Source: Armatimonadota bacterium
GTDB taxonomy: Bacteria > Armatimonadota > Fimbriimonadia > Fimbriimonadales > ATM1
DNA: 64,000 nt
Assembly: GCA_021324165.1 (NCBI GenBank)
Contig: JAJPJR010000030.1
Location: 1-64,000 of the forward strand
Direction: 5' to 3'
A program made the position numbers and the translations under genes. Position 1 is the stretch's first letter, and each line of letters begins with the position of its first letter. This document shows, piece after piece, positions 25,016-34,293 of the stretch. Below the pieces are notes generated by a model. It was given only the letters and a program-made list of their open reading frames with translations, was not told where the DNA came from and ran no database searches.

Positions 25016-27361
25016 GTGAATCGAAGCGCAGAACAGGTTTTGGAGTTTCCTGCCGTGTTGGAAACGATCCGCTCCCGGTGCCGATCCACTTTGGGAGAAG
25101 AGAGCGCAATGCGCATCGTGCCGAGTTTTGACGCGCAGATCATCGCCAAAAGGATTGACGAGACCTTTGAAGCGCTTGAACTGCTTCGAAAATCGCTCCC
25201 ACCTGAAATCGGCGGCCTGCGCGACGTTCGCGAACCGGTCTCTTTAGCCGCAAAAGGCGCGCAGATTTCGGGGCAGGAACTGTTTCGGGTTTTCGAAAGC
25301 CTGGATGCGATGGCGAGGATGCGGAAGTATCTTCTGCCGCTGAAAACTACCGGCCCGCGGATTTGGAATTACGGCGAGCGGCTCCCTTATCTTTTGCCTC
25401 TGGCCGAACGTTTGCAGCATTCGATCGCGCCCGATGGCGAACTACTCGACACCGCCAGCGAAGAGCTGCGCAAAGCCCGCACTCAAATTCGAACCCAGCA
25501 AAACCGAATCACAACCAAACTGCAGGCGCTGATCTCGGGCCGTTTGCGATCTTGTCTTCAAGATCCTATTTTCACCCAGCGCTCTGGAAGATATGTGATT
25601 CCTGTGAAGGCTCAGTTCCGAAACCGCGTGCCGGGAATCGTGCACGATGCGAGCGCGAGCGGACAAACGCTGTTCATCGAGCCGCAGGAAATCATCGAGG
25701 CCGACGACAAGCTTCGGCAGTTGGAATCCATCGAAAGAGAAGAGGCGCAACGGATCCTTGCGCAGTTGAGCGCCGAGGTGGGTGCGCACGCTGCGGAGAT
25801 TTCCGACGGGCTCGATGCGATCGCCGAAATTGACGTGCTTTTTGCCAAAGCGCGCCACGCACAAGATTTTCACTGCGAAAAACCGGTTTTGGTGCGTGAA
25901 CCGTGTTTGTTTCTGCGGTCGGCCCATCACCCGCTGATAGATAGAACGGCGTCTGTGCCGATCACCGTTTCAGTCGGCGGGAAGTTTGGTTCGATGCTCA
26001 TCACAGGCCCAAACACCGGCGGCAAAACGGTAACGCTCAAAATCATCGGGCTGTATGCATTGATGATCGGAGCCGGAATTTTTCCTCCGGCAGATGCGGT
26101 GACGTACGGCCCGTTCGCGGGTGTGCGCGCCGACATCGGCGATGAGCAAAGCCTTCAGCAATCGCTATCCACGTTCAGCGGGCATCTGAAGAACTTGGCG
26201 CACGCACTAAAAACCGCAGAGCGCGGAACCTTGGTGCTGATTGACGAGGTCGGAGCAGGCACCGACCCCAAAGAAGGAGCCGCGCTCGGCAGAGCGATTC
26301 TTGAAAAACTTGCCGACAAAGGAGCGATCGCGGCGGCGTCCACGCATTTTGGAGAGCTCAAACAGTTTGCGCAATCCGACCCACGGTTTTTTTGCGCCGC
26401 GATGGAGTTCGATGCGGAAACCCTGAGGCCGACGTTTCGCTTGCAGCCCGGCGCAGCCGGAGCGAGCCACGCGCTCGAAATCGCGCTTCGTTACGGAATC
26501 CCCAGCGATGTGATTGACCGGGCGGAAACGCACATGGGAGACGAAGCGGTTTCGGATCGAAAAATCTCCTCGGAACTGGACTTGGCGTTGAAGCAGGCAC
26601 GCGAAGAAAGGGAACAGGCGGCGATGATCACGCGCAACTTAGAAGCGCAGGAGCGCAAACTTCAAACCGAACGCGACGAATGGAAAGACCGGCTGCACAA
26701 ATCCAAAATGCAGCTGGAAGAAAAGATTTCTAACGCGATTCTCGAAACCAAAAACAGATACACCGAACTTTTGGAGCACCTGAACTCCTTATCCGAACAA
26801 GCCGCCGTTTCCGATGCCGACCGCGAAGAGATGATCAAAGCCGCGCAGCAGATTCAACTTGATCTCGAAGCGGTGCGCGATGAATTGCGAGGCGGGTTGT
26901 CCGCGCCGCAAGAGTTATTCAAAGTCGGCGATCACGTAACTTTAAAAAGTTCGAATCAATTTGGGCGGGTTGTTAAAATCGGATCGAATGACAAAATCAC
27001 CGTGCAAGTCGGCGTGATGAAACTTCAGGTTTCTGCCGACGACATTCGAAAATCTGAGCAAAAACAGGCGCCGCCGACCTCGACGGGCACGCGCGTGCGG
27101 ATCGCCGCCAAAATGGATGCCGCAACCGAACTGCACCTGCGGCATCGCCGAGCCGAAGAGGCGGTCGAAATGCTGGAAAAGTTCTTCGACGAAGCATCGC
27201 TCGCGGGTTTGCACACGGTAAGAATCATTCATGGAAAAGGTGAAGGAGTGCTGAAAAAAGTCGTGCGAACGTTTCTTAGCAAACGAAGCGACGTTTCAAG
27301 TTTCCGGGAAGGCGGCCCGGGCGAAGGCGGGTCGGGCGCGACCGTGGTTTATTTCAAGTGA
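25016..27361 (+). CDS. mutS2: MutS2 family ATPase with C-terminal Smr domain
   Basis: A 781-residue protein: core and lever helices (about 1-320), MutS ATPase with Walker A GPNTGGKTV near 336-344 and Walker B LVLIDEVGAGTDP near 407, a long coiled coil (about 520-640), a KOW/SH3-like region (GDHVTLKSSNQFGRVVKI), and an Smr domain at the C-terminus. MutS2 acts on branched DNA or, as shown in Bacillus, on collided ribosomes. The Smr HGKGEG is intact, but the LDLRG-type motif reads LHLRHRR. The start is GTG 25016. Its stop overlaps the cdd start (GTGA). Confidence 0.93.
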   Translation: MNRSAEQVLEFPAVLETIRSRCRSTLGEESAMRIVPSFDAQIIAKRIDETFEALELLRKSLPPEIGGLRDVREPVSLAAKGAQISGQELFRVFESLDAMARMRKYLLPLKTTGPRIWNYGERLPYLLPLAERLQHSIAPDGELLDTASEELRKARTQIRTQQNRITTKLQALISGRLRSCLQDPIFTQRSGRYVIPVKAQFRNRVPGIVHDASASGQTLFIEPQEIIEADDKLRQLESIEREEAQRILAQLSAEVGAHAAEISDGLDAIAEIDVLFAKARHAQDFHCEKPVLVREPCLFLRSAHHPLIDRTASVPITVSVGGKFGSMLITGPNTGGKTVTLKIIGLYALMIGAGIFPPADAVTYGPFAGVRADIGDEQSLQQSLSTFSGHLKNLAHALKTAERGTLVLIDEVGAGTDPKEGAALGRAILEKLADKGAIAAASTHFGELKQFAQSDPRFFCAAMEFDAETLRPTFRLQPGAAGASHALEIALRYGIPSDVIDRAETHMGDEAVSDRKISSELDLALKQAREEREQAAMITRNLEAQERKLQTERDEWKDRLHKSKMQLEEKISNAILETKNRYTELLEHLNSLSEQAAVSDADREEMIKAAQQIQLDLEAVRDELRGGLSAPQELFKVGDHVTLKSSNQFGRVVKIGSNDKITVQVGVMKLQVSADDIRKSEQKQAPPTSTGTRVRIAAKMDAATELHLRHRRAEEAVEMLEKFFDEASLAGLHTVRIIHGKGEGVLKKVVRTFLSKRSDVSSFREGGPGEGGSGATVVYFK

Positions 27362-27741
27362 ACACTGAAAACCTGATCGAAGCGGCGCGTGCAGCGCGGA
27401 CGCATGCGTACTGTCCCTATTCCGGATATGCCGTGGGCGCTGCGGTTCTGGGAACGAACGGACGCATCTATTCCGGCTGCAACGTCGAGAATGCATCGTA
27501 TGGCCTCACGATTTGCGCAGAAAGAAATGCGGTTGCCAGCATGGTTTCGGATGGGTGCACATCGGCATCGGCACTCGCGCTTGTCACGGCGAACGGCGCT
27601 CCGCCATGCGGCGCATGTTTGCAGGTGCTTTCAGAATTTGCGGATGATTCAATCGGTTTCGAAATCGTGTGCGCAACCGAAGCCGGACAAAGCGCCGTGC
27701 ACACACTCAGCGAACTTTTTCCCAGCAGATTTCGATTATAA
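27358..27741 (+). CDS. cdd: Cytidine deaminase
   Basis: A 127-residue zinc deaminase of the small tetrameric type. The Zn ligands are C53 (GLTICAERNAV), C84 and C87 (PPCGACLQVL), and the catalytic Glu is E55. CNVENASYG at 41-49 forms the nucleoside site. It converts cytidine or deoxycytidine to the uridine form in pyrimidine salvage. GTG 27358 overlaps the mutS2 stop; the 3' end overlaps the convergent reductase gene by 6 nt. Confidence 0.95.
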   Translation: MNTENLIEAARAARTHAYCPYSGYAVGAAVLGTNGRIYSGCNVENASYGLTICAERNAVASMVSDGCTSASALALVTANGAPPCGACLQVLSEFADDSIGFEIVCATEAGQSAVHTLSELFPSRFRL

Positions 27742-28593
27742 ATCGGCTTCTTCGTTCACGAAACGCGCGACCGCATCGCGCCAATCGGGCATCGGTTTCA
27801 GGCCGAGACTTGCATACTTGGAGCAGTCGAGCACCGAGAACCGCGGCCTCCTAGCCGCAGCCGGCCATTCATGCGTGGCAATCGGCACAACTTCTGCCCG
27901 AATGCCTGCTTGGTTCAGACATTCCACCGCAAGGTCATGCCAACTCGCCCGTCCTGCATTCGCCACATGATACATGCCGCCTTCGACGCTGGCAGATGCC
28001 AATGAAACGATTGCGGCGGCGAGGTCTTTAGCATAGGTCGGACTTCCGATCTGATCGTTCACCACGTGCAGCGGTTTGCCCTGTTTGGCGGCGCGCATCA
28101 CGGTTTTTGGAAAGCAGTTTCCGCTGGTGCCAAACAGCCACGATGTGCGGACGATGATCGCTTTCGGAAACTTATCCATGACGAGCGTTTCACCATGCAG
28201 CTTGCTTTCGCCATAAACAGAGATCGGATGCGTTGGGTCGTTTTCGCGATACGGTTGATCGGTTTCTCCATCGAACACGAAATCGGTGCTCAAATGAATC
28301 AGTTTCATTCCCCGCCAAGTGCAATAACGCGCGATGTTGAATGCGGCGCCTGCATTCAAAGCGAACGCTGCATCGCGCTCGGTTTCGGCGGCATCTACTT
28401 TTGTATAGGCCGCACAGTTCACCACGATCGAGGCTTGGGTGTGCAAAAAATATGGATGCAGATCAAGATCGTTGGTTACATCAACTTCCCGCTTGTCGGG
28501 AGCCTCGACACCAAACCCGCACGCTTCGAACTGCTTGCGGACTTCCGTCCCCAAAAGGCCGTGCGCGCCCAAAACCAAGGCGGTTTCGCTCAT
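27736..28593 (-). CDS. dTDP-4-dehydrorhamnose reductase-like protein (RmlD family)
   Basis: A 285-residue extended SDR. The nucleotide site is LGAHGLLGTEV at 8-18, the catalytic segment is STDFVFDG with Y-x-x-x-K in YGESKLHGE, and VNCAAYTKVDAAE follows the RmlD pattern. RmlD makes dTDP-L-rhamnose; members of the family also serve as the MAT2B-like or other sugar reductases. No rmlA, rmlB or rmlC is in this window, so the substrate is unproven. A CGGAG ribosome site precedes the ATG. It is divergent from the GNAT gene at 28626. Confidence 0.85.
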   Translation of the reverse strand: MSETALVLGAHGLLGTEVRKQFEACGFGVEAPDKREVDVTNDLDLHPYFLHTQASIVVNCAAYTKVDAAETERDAAFALNAGAAFNIARYCTWRGMKLIHLSTDFVFDGETDQPYRENDPTHPISVYGESKLHGETLVMDKFPKAIIVRTSWLFGTSGNCFPKTVMRAAKQGKPLHVVNDQIGSPTYAKDLAAAIVSLASASVEGGMYHVANAGRASWHDLAVECLNQAGIRAEVVPIATHEWPAAARRPRFSVLDCSKYASLGLKPMPDWRDAVARFVNEEADL

Positions 28594-28613
28594 GACTCCG
28601 TGTGCCCAAAAGG

Positions 28614-28619
28614 TAGCAT
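28614..28619 (+). promoter_or_regulatory. Putative leaderless -10 (TAGCAT) for the GNAT gene at 28626
   Basis: TAGCAT ends 6 nt before the GTG at 28626; no ribosome binding site is present in the short intergenic region. Confidence 0.45.
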
Positions 28620-28625
28620 CGGTGC

Positions 28626-29129
28626 GTGCAAGAATACATCATTCGACCTTATGAGCCGGGAGATGATGAGGCGGTTTCGGAAGTGGTGAGACAGGTGTTC
28701 GAAGAGTACGGCTTTCCGTGGCAGCCCGAAAGATACAACGCCGACACCGCCGACATCCAAACGCACTATCTGGCTAAGGGCGGCGCATTTTGGGTTGCCG
28801 CATTCAACGAAGCGATTGTCGGCGCGGGAGGTTTTCTGCCGAAGTGTGACCAGCGCTGCGAACTTCACAGACTGTATTTTTTGAAAGAACATCGAGGCAA
28901 AGGCATCGGCGGAAAAATGCTCAGAACCATCGCCGAGGAAGCGCGCCGAAGAGGCTTTACGCAGATGGAGTTTTGGTCGGACAAACTTTTGACGACCGCA
29001 CACAAGGTTTACGAAAGATACGGCGCAAAACTGATCGCCGAACGGCGTGTGGAAGACCCAGATTACGCTTCTTATGACGAATGGGGATATGTTCTTGATC
29101 TCGATGCGTTTTTGAATCAACCCGGTTGA
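28626..29129 (+). CDS. GNAT family N-acetyltransferase
   Basis: A 167-residue GNAT. Motif A is CELHRLYFLKEHRGKGIGGKML with the canonical R-G-K-G-I-G acetyl-CoA loop. The following TIAEEARRRGF and VYERYGAKLI match motif B. The substrate is unknown; the RimI/PanM-like size suggests protein N-terminal or small amine acetylation. The start is GTG 28626. The 3' end overlaps the convergent J-domain gene by 13 nt. Confidence 0.87.
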   Translation: MQEYIIRPYEPGDDEAVSEVVRQVFEEYGFPWQPERYNADTADIQTHYLAKGGAFWVAAFNEAIVGAGGFLPKCDQRCELHRLYFLKEHRGKGIGGKMLRTIAEEARRRGFTQMEFWSDKLLTTAHKVYERYGAKLIAERRVEDPDYASYDEWGYVLDLDAFLNQPG

Positions 29130-30283
29130 GGCGCCGCTCCGACTTCCACGCTCCAAATCGAAACCGCGCGGTCTAATCCCCCAGTTGCAAGCCACCTGCC
29201 ATCAGGCGAAAACGCCACGGACTTAATCGGGCCATTGTGTCCCGTGAGTTTGTTCAGAAGCCTGCCTCCCAACACGTTCCACAGGCGGGTTTCGCCCTTA
29301 CGGCAGGCGCTGGCCAAAAGCCATCCCGAGGGATGAAACGCGATGGATTCGATCGGTTTTTCGTGCCCCCAAAGCGATTTGAGAGATTCCCCGGTTTTCA
29401 GCGCATAAACCCGAATCGTCCGGTCGGCAAGAGCCACACCCAACATCCGGTCGCGCGCATCGAAAGCGATTTGAACCGGCGATGCGCCGACGGGACGAAG
29501 CATCGCATATTCCAAACCGGTTTCGGCTTCATAGAGAACTACCGCCTCGTCGCCGCCGCCCGTTGCGATCAGCCGGCCGTCTGAACTGTACGCAACGGCA
29601 GAGATCGGGCTTTCGTGACGCCTTCGCATGTAAACCGTTCTGCCTGATCTGCGCTCGATGACCACCAACGAACGGTGCACCGAACCGAGAGCGATGCGCT
29701 TGCCGTCGGGGCTGATCGCAAGTTGAGAAACCCATTCTGCTTTTTTGGATTTTGATTCGGTTACCCGCCCGTGGGAAACGTTCCAGGTGTATACAGATCG
29801 GTCGCTTTCGCCCGCAGCAACGATCCGGTCGTTGCTGATCCATCGCATGTCGGTCAACGAACCTCCCTGCAGTTCCAGCTCGATGAGTGGGTTCGCTTTT
29901 TTCACCGAAATGACGCGGAGAACGTTATCGAAACAACCGATGGCGAGTTTGCGAGAGTTAGGCGAGAACGCGACGCAGTAAACCGGCGACGGAACGTTCG
30001 TAATCGTGTACGCATGCTCGATCAGCAGCTCGCCAGCGACGGTGGGAGGAGGCGGAGCGTCCACGACGCTCGAGCGGCGTGCAGCATCGTACTCTGCACG
30101 AAGATCTGGATCAATCAGCACCCGATACGCTTCGTTCAATTCGGCCATCTGTCTCTGCGCGTTTTTTGCGCGGTTGACGTCAGGATGCAGCTTGCGGGCA
30201 AGCCGGCGATAGGCGCGCTTGACATCGGCAGAAGACGCCGTGGGCACAAGTCCCAGCGATTCATAGTGGTTCACAACTTTCAC
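29117..30283 (-). CDS. DnaJ-domain/WD40-repeat fusion protein
   Basis: A 388-residue protein. Residues about 4-68 form a J domain with the essential H33-P34-D35 (LARKLHPDVNRA) and a regular helix III/IV (YRVLIDPDLRAEYD). A Pro-rich linker (DAPPPPTV) follows, then about seven WD40 blades with repeats such as VAFSPNSRKLAIG, LAISPDGKRIALG, AYSSDGRLIATGG, AFHPSGWLLASA and AFSPDGRWLATGG. It would recruit an Hsp70 to targets chosen by the propeller. The ATG overlaps the der stop by 4 nt, so it is made with the ribosome-assembly GTPase. The substrate is unknown. Confidence 0.88.
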   Translation of the reverse strand: MKVVNHYESLGLVPTASSADVKRAYRRLARKLHPDVNRAKNAQRQMAELNEAYRVLIDPDLRAEYDAARRSSVVDAPPPPTVAGELLIEHAYTITNVPSPVYCVAFSPNSRKLAIGCFDNVLRVISVKKANPLIELELQGGSLTDMRWISNDRIVAAGESDRSVYTWNVSHGRVTESKSKKAEWVSQLAISPDGKRIALGSVHRSLVVIERRSGRTVYMRRRHESPISAVAYSSDGRLIATGGGDEAVVLYEAETGLEYAMLRPVGASPVQIAFDARDRMLGVALADRTIRVYALKTGESLKSLWGHEKPIESIAFHPSGWLLASACRKGETRLWNVLGGRLLNKLTGHNGPIKSVAFSPDGRWLATGGLDRAVSIWSVEVGAAPQPG

Positions 30284-31668
30284 GCGACCCCTGCCTTCGA
30301 CTTTTCGTGACTCGATCGAAACATTAACCGGATGGGAGCACCTTCCAAAGGAAACTGTTTTCGGATGGAGTTGAGCAGATACCTTTCATAGCTGAAATGC
30401 ACCAAATCGGGATCGTTGCAAAACAAAGTAAACGTGGGCGGCGCGGTTCCTGACTGCGTGGCGTAATAGATTTTGAAACTCTTGCCTTTGCGCGTAAGCG
30501 GCCTTTCGAACACCGCTTCGCGAATCAGCCGATTGAGTGCGCCCGTGGGAATGCGAAACTGTTGATTTTCGGCGCCTTCCAAACACGCCTCCACGGCGGC
30601 TTTGAGCCCGGTTGCATGCGCAGCGCTCACGAAGCAGATCGGCGCATAACCCACTTCGGGAAGCTGGTCTCTCAGGTCGTTTGCGAACCGTTTTTTGGCT
30701 TGCGAGCGGCGCTGTGGCAGCCCGTCGGGCGGTTCGACCAGGTCCCATTTGTTCACGCACAAAACGCACGCCTTTCCCAAGTCGTGTGCCGCTTTTGCGA
30801 TTCGCTTGTCACCATCGGCAACGTGTTCGCTTCCATTTAGAACGATCATCGCAACATCGGATCGCTGCATGGCGCGTTCGGCCCTCAGCACCATGTAATA
30901 CTCGACCGAACCTTGAATTTTTCCGCGCCTTCTGATTCCCGCGGTATCTACAAGCACCACAGGTTCGCCGCAGATTTCGATCTGCATGTCAACGGCGTCT
31001 CGCGTGGTTCCGGGAATCTCGCTCACGATGACACGCTGTTGGCCCGAAAGGGCGTTGAGGATGGACGACTTGCCGACGTTCGGTCTGCCTACGATTGCGA
31101 TCCGCACCGCAGAGCGTTCCGAATCATCCTGCGGCGTCGTCTCGGCGGGAAGCCTTTCGCTGATCTTATCGAGCAGCTGCGCGATGCCGCGATTGTGAAG
31201 AGCGCTGATGGGGAATACCTCTCCGATTCCAAGCCGATAAAAGTCGGTTGCCAAAGCGTCGCGCTCTGCGCTGTCTGATTTGTTAACTGCAACCAAAACC
31301 GGCGCCTCGATCGAACGCAGCGCCTCGGCGAGTTGTTCATCGGGCGGAACAACTCCATCTACGGCGTCCACAACAAACACCACAACATCGGCTTCGGACA
31401 GCGCGATCTCGGCCTGCACGCGAATCTGTTCGACCAGGGGGTCATCATCGCCAAAGAGGATGCCTCCCGTATCAACGATTTCGAATCGGCGGCCGTTCCA
31501 TTCTGCTTGTTCATACAGCCGGTCTCGCGTGATGCCGGGCTTTTCTTGAACCACCGCCACACGTTTGCCCGCGATGCGGTTGAACAGACTGGATTTGCCA
31601 ACGTTCGGCCTTCCCACGATCACAACGCGTGGGAGCTTGAATCTATGCTCTCGTAAACCTGTTTCCAT
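30280..31668 (-). CDS. der: Ribosome-assembly GTPase Der (EngA)
   Basis: A 462-residue protein with two tandem TrmE-Era-EngA GTPase domains. The P-loops are GRPNVGKSSLFN and GRPNVGKSSILN, the Switch II motifs are DTGG and DTAG, and the NKSD and NKWD specificity motifs are present; a KH-like C-terminal domain follows. Der is needed for 50S subunit maturation. ATG 31668 was chosen because the family starts just before LPRVVIVG; longer frames add unrelated residues. It is coupled to the DnaJ-WD40 gene downstream and divergent from cdaA by 62 bp. Confidence 0.95.
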   Translation of the reverse strand: METGLREHRFKLPRVVIVGRPNVGKSSLFNRIAGKRVAVVQEKPGITRDRLYEQAEWNGRRFEIVDTGGILFGDDDPLVEQIRVQAEIALSEADVVVFVVDAVDGVVPPDEQLAEALRSIEAPVLVAVNKSDSAERDALATDFYRLGIGEVFPISALHNRGIAQLLDKISERLPAETTPQDDSERSAVRIAIVGRPNVGKSSILNALSGQQRVIVSEIPGTTRDAVDMQIEICGEPVVLVDTAGIRRRGKIQGSVEYYMVLRAERAMQRSDVAMIVLNGSEHVADGDKRIAKAAHDLGKACVLCVNKWDLVEPPDGLPQRRSQAKKRFANDLRDQLPEVGYAPICFVSAAHATGLKAAVEACLEGAENQQFRIPTGALNRLIREAVFERPLTRKGKSFKIYYATQSGTAPPTFTLFCNDPDLVHFSYERYLLNSIRKQFPLEGAPIRLMFRSSHEKSKAGVA

Positions 31669-31730
31669 TTTGGGCAGCCTTCGATTCGGCCCTGCAAACC
31701 GCTCCGCCGGTAGACTATGCGCACAACACA

Positions 31731-32579
31731 GTGCGCGACTGGTTTGAGTACTCCAACGACGCCACATCTTTGACGATTCAGTTCGTTGATGTGCTGATTG
31801 TCGCGTACTTGGCTTATCGGCTCCTGACGGCAGTCCGCGGCTCACGCACGTGGCGCATCATCGGCGGGGTTTCGATCTACTTGGTTGTTTGGTACCTCAG
31901 CGACTTATTGGGTTTGCGCACTTTGCATTTTATCCTGGATCGCGCTTTGGCGCTCGGCCCGGTGGCTCTGGTGATCCTGCTCCTGCCCGAAATGCGCTCG
32001 GCCCTGGAGGGGATCGGCAAACTCGGGTTTTGGCCCGAAAGGCTGGGAGGCGGAGAAGCCGAAATGCACGAAGATACGATCGCCGAGATTGTGGCGGCCG
32101 CAGCCGACTTGAGCAAAACCCGCACGGGAGCGATTTTGGTGATCGAGCGCAGCAAGCGGCTTCCCGAGATCGAAGCGAACGGAGTGACGGTGCTTGCGCG
32201 GGTCAGCGCGCCTTTGTTGGTGCAGCTGTTCACGGGATCGGGCCCGACCCACGACGGAGCGGTGATCATTCGGGGCAACACCGTGATTGCCGCGGCCTGT
32301 TATCTGCCCCTGAGCGCCGCGCCGATCGGGCCGCACATGCACCTTCGGCACCGTGCCTCGGCAGGCGTTACCGAAGAGAGCGACGCGCTTTCGATTGTGA
32401 TTTCGGAACAGCGGGGCACGATTTCGGTAGCAGAAAACGGAAAAATCAAAGAGGGGTTTACTCCTGACCTTTTGCAATCGTATCTGTCAGAAAAACTGAT
32501 TGCGCCGAAGCGATCCAAACGCAGCAACGCAGACGCCAAAACCCAGAAGGAGCGGACGGATGAAGTGGCTGTTCAATAA
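31731..32579 (+). CDS. cdaA: Diadenylate cyclase CdaA
   Basis: A 282-residue membrane-bound enzyme making c-di-AMP from two ATP. There are three TM segments (about 18-36, 43-59 and 68-85) and a DAC domain with THDGAVII (DGA) and LRHRASAGVTEES (RHR). It has a basic C-terminal tail (KRSKRSNADAK). It starts at GTG 31731; a TAGACT lies 14 nt upstream. It overlaps the YbbR/CdaR gene by 20 nt, the usual pairing for regulation of the cyclase. glmM, which often follows, is replaced here by a GNAT gene. Confidence 0.94.
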   Translation: MRDWFEYSNDATSLTIQFVDVLIVAYLAYRLLTAVRGSRTWRIIGGVSIYLVVWYLSDLLGLRTLHFILDRALALGPVALVILLLPEMRSALEGIGKLGFWPERLGGGEAEMHEDTIAEIVAAAADLSKTRTGAILVIERSKRLPEIEANGVTVLARVSAPLLVQLFTGSGPTHDGAVIIRGNTVIAAACYLPLSAAPIGPHMHLRHRASAGVTEESDALSIVISEQRGTISVAENGKIKEGFTPDLLQSYLSEKLIAPKRSKRSNADAKTQKERTDEVAVQ

Positions 32580-33510
32580 CTGGCCGCAAAAAATCGGTTC
32601 GCTGCTTTTGGCGATTCTGCTTTGGCAGCTCGTGGTGCGCATCGAGGAACCCACGCTTCGCAGCACGTTCAACAACATCACGATTGATTATCGCAACCGC
32701 CCGCAAGACCTCGCGATTACAAAAGGGCCGACCACTGTGACGGTCGAGGTCAGCGCGCTTGGAAGCGAACTGCCGCGTGTGAAAGCCGAAGATGTGACGG
32801 CGTGGGTTGATTTGAGCAAGGCCGACGCCTCGACTTCGTCCTATCGAGTTCACGTTACGGTCCCCAACGAGGTTTTGACCAAAGCCAAGGTGGTTCCGAG
32901 GCCCGAATTCGTTGCGGTTACCTTGCAAAAAGTTGTTTCAAGAGTGTTGAAACTCGCTCCACCGCAATACGTCGGCACCAGCGAACGGTACGTTTTGGGA
33001 AACGATTATAAGTTCACGCCCGACGAAGTGGTGATTTCCGGGCCGCAGGCCAGCGTGATGCGCGCGCGTACCGCCCAAATCACCGTAGATATCGGCAAAC
33101 TGGAACCCGGCGTTGCTTACGAACGGCCCGTTTCCGTTTTGGATGAAGACGGGCTCGCTGTGGTCGGGCTCAGTATTTCGCCATCCAAAGTCACTTTCAG
33201 CCCCTCGCTCGCCCCAACTCCGCAAGAAAAAAACCTTCTGATTTCGCCCGTTTGGAACGGATCACCCGCACCTGGATTTCGCGTCATCCGATATGAACTT
33301 ATTCCGAATCAGATTAAAGTGAGCGGCGACGCCAAACTTTTGGCAGGCACTTATACGCTGGATACTGCGCCCATTGATATCAACGGCATTTCCGAAACCA
33401 CGCAGTATCAAACCGCGGTTGTGATGCCAAAAGGACTTACGGCAAAACAGAGAACCGTTACGGTGCGCGTGTACGTCGAACGCAATCCTATCGCACCGGC
33501 GGGGGGTTGA
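32560..33510 (+). CDS. cdaR: YbbR/CdaR-like protein
   Basis: A 316-residue protein with one N-terminal TM helix (IGSLLLAILLWQLVVRI) and an extracytoplasmic region of about three YbbR repeats (for example TTVTVEVSALGSELPRV and VVISGPQASVMRARTAQITVD). CdaR controls CdaA in Firmicutes. ATG 32560 has AAGGAG upstream; an in-frame upstream ATG has none. It overlaps cdaA by 20 nt and the next gene by 1 nt (TGATG). Confidence 0.9.
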   Translation: MKWLFNNWPQKIGSLLLAILLWQLVVRIEEPTLRSTFNNITIDYRNRPQDLAITKGPTTVTVEVSALGSELPRVKAEDVTAWVDLSKADASTSSYRVHVTVPNEVLTKAKVVPRPEFVAVTLQKVVSRVLKLAPPQYVGTSERYVLGNDYKFTPDEVVISGPQASVMRARTAQITVDIGKLEPGVAYERPVSVLDEDGLAVVGLSISPSKVTFSPSLAPTPQEKNLLISPVWNGSPAPGFRVIRYELIPNQIKVSGDAKLLAGTYTLDTAPIDINGISETTQYQTAVVMPKGLTAKQRTVTVRVYVERNPIAPAGG

Positions 33511-34259
33511 TGACCGAAATCCGAACCATCCGCGACGACGAAGCTGAGACGTTTCTTAGGCTTTTGTGCGACGTGTTCGATCTCGATTTCGAAAGGGCAA
33601 AAACCGTGTTTCGCCGCGAACCTTTTTTCAACGTCAAATGCAAATGGGCGGCTTTCGAAGACGGACGCATGGCGGCATGTCTCACCACCGTGCCGATTCG
33701 ATTCGGCGAACTCGACGGCATCGGCATCGCAGGCGTGGCGACACTGCCGGATTTTCGACGAAGAGGACTCGCCGAATCGTTAATTAACGCCGCGGCGCCC
33801 AAGCCCACGCCAGCGCTGCTGTTCGCCACCGATGAGCGGCTTTATCGCCGCATCGGGTTTCAATCAGTGGATGAAGTCATCTCCTGCCCGCTGCCCACCA
33901 CGCCGGAGCGCACCGCCGAACCGGCTGCCGAGCCGTTCGTGCGGGAACAGTACCAACAGTGGGCCTCCAAAGACCCGCGGCGCTTGGCCCGCGATGCCAA
34001 AAGGTGGGAATATTGGGGATTCACGATGAAATCTCCCATCGGAATTAGAGGCGGCTACGCCGTGCTGGAAAAAGAACGAGTGCGGGAACTGCTTCCTGAG
34101 TTTCAACCCGTACCTGCCCAAACTCCGGTCGAATGGCTCGGGCTTCGATCTATGGCAGAACACCTTCAGATACCGGTTGAAAACGAACAGGTGACGATGA
34201 CCTTGATGGCTCGCAGCCTCGGGTTTTTGCCGCAGATGTTTCTTACCGATCAGTTTTGA
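33510..34259 (+). CDS. GNAT family acetyltransferase, Eis-like
   Basis: A 249-residue protein. The N-terminal GNAT domain has VATLPDFRRRGLAESL (motif A, R-R-R-G-L-A) and LYRRIGFQSV (motif B). A second degenerate domain follows, as in Eis-like aminoglycoside or protein acetyltransferases, though it is shorter than the usual 400 residues. The ATG overlaps the cdaR stop (TGATG). The substrate is unknown; its coupling to cdaA-cdaR may be only operon membership. Confidence 0.75.
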   Translation: MTEIRTIRDDEAETFLRLLCDVFDLDFERAKTVFRREPFFNVKCKWAAFEDGRMAACLTTVPIRFGELDGIGIAGVATLPDFRRRGLAESLINAAAPKPTPALLFATDERLYRRIGFQSVDEVISCPLPTTPERTAEPAAEPFVREQYQQWASKDPRRLARDAKRWEYWGFTMKSPIGIRGGYAVLEKERVRELLPEFQPVPAQTPVEWLGLRSMAEHLQIPVENEQVTMTLMARSLGFLPQMFLTDQF

Positions 34260-34293
34260 TTCGGCAGAGGGCGGTAGCCTTAAGCAGCGCAAA

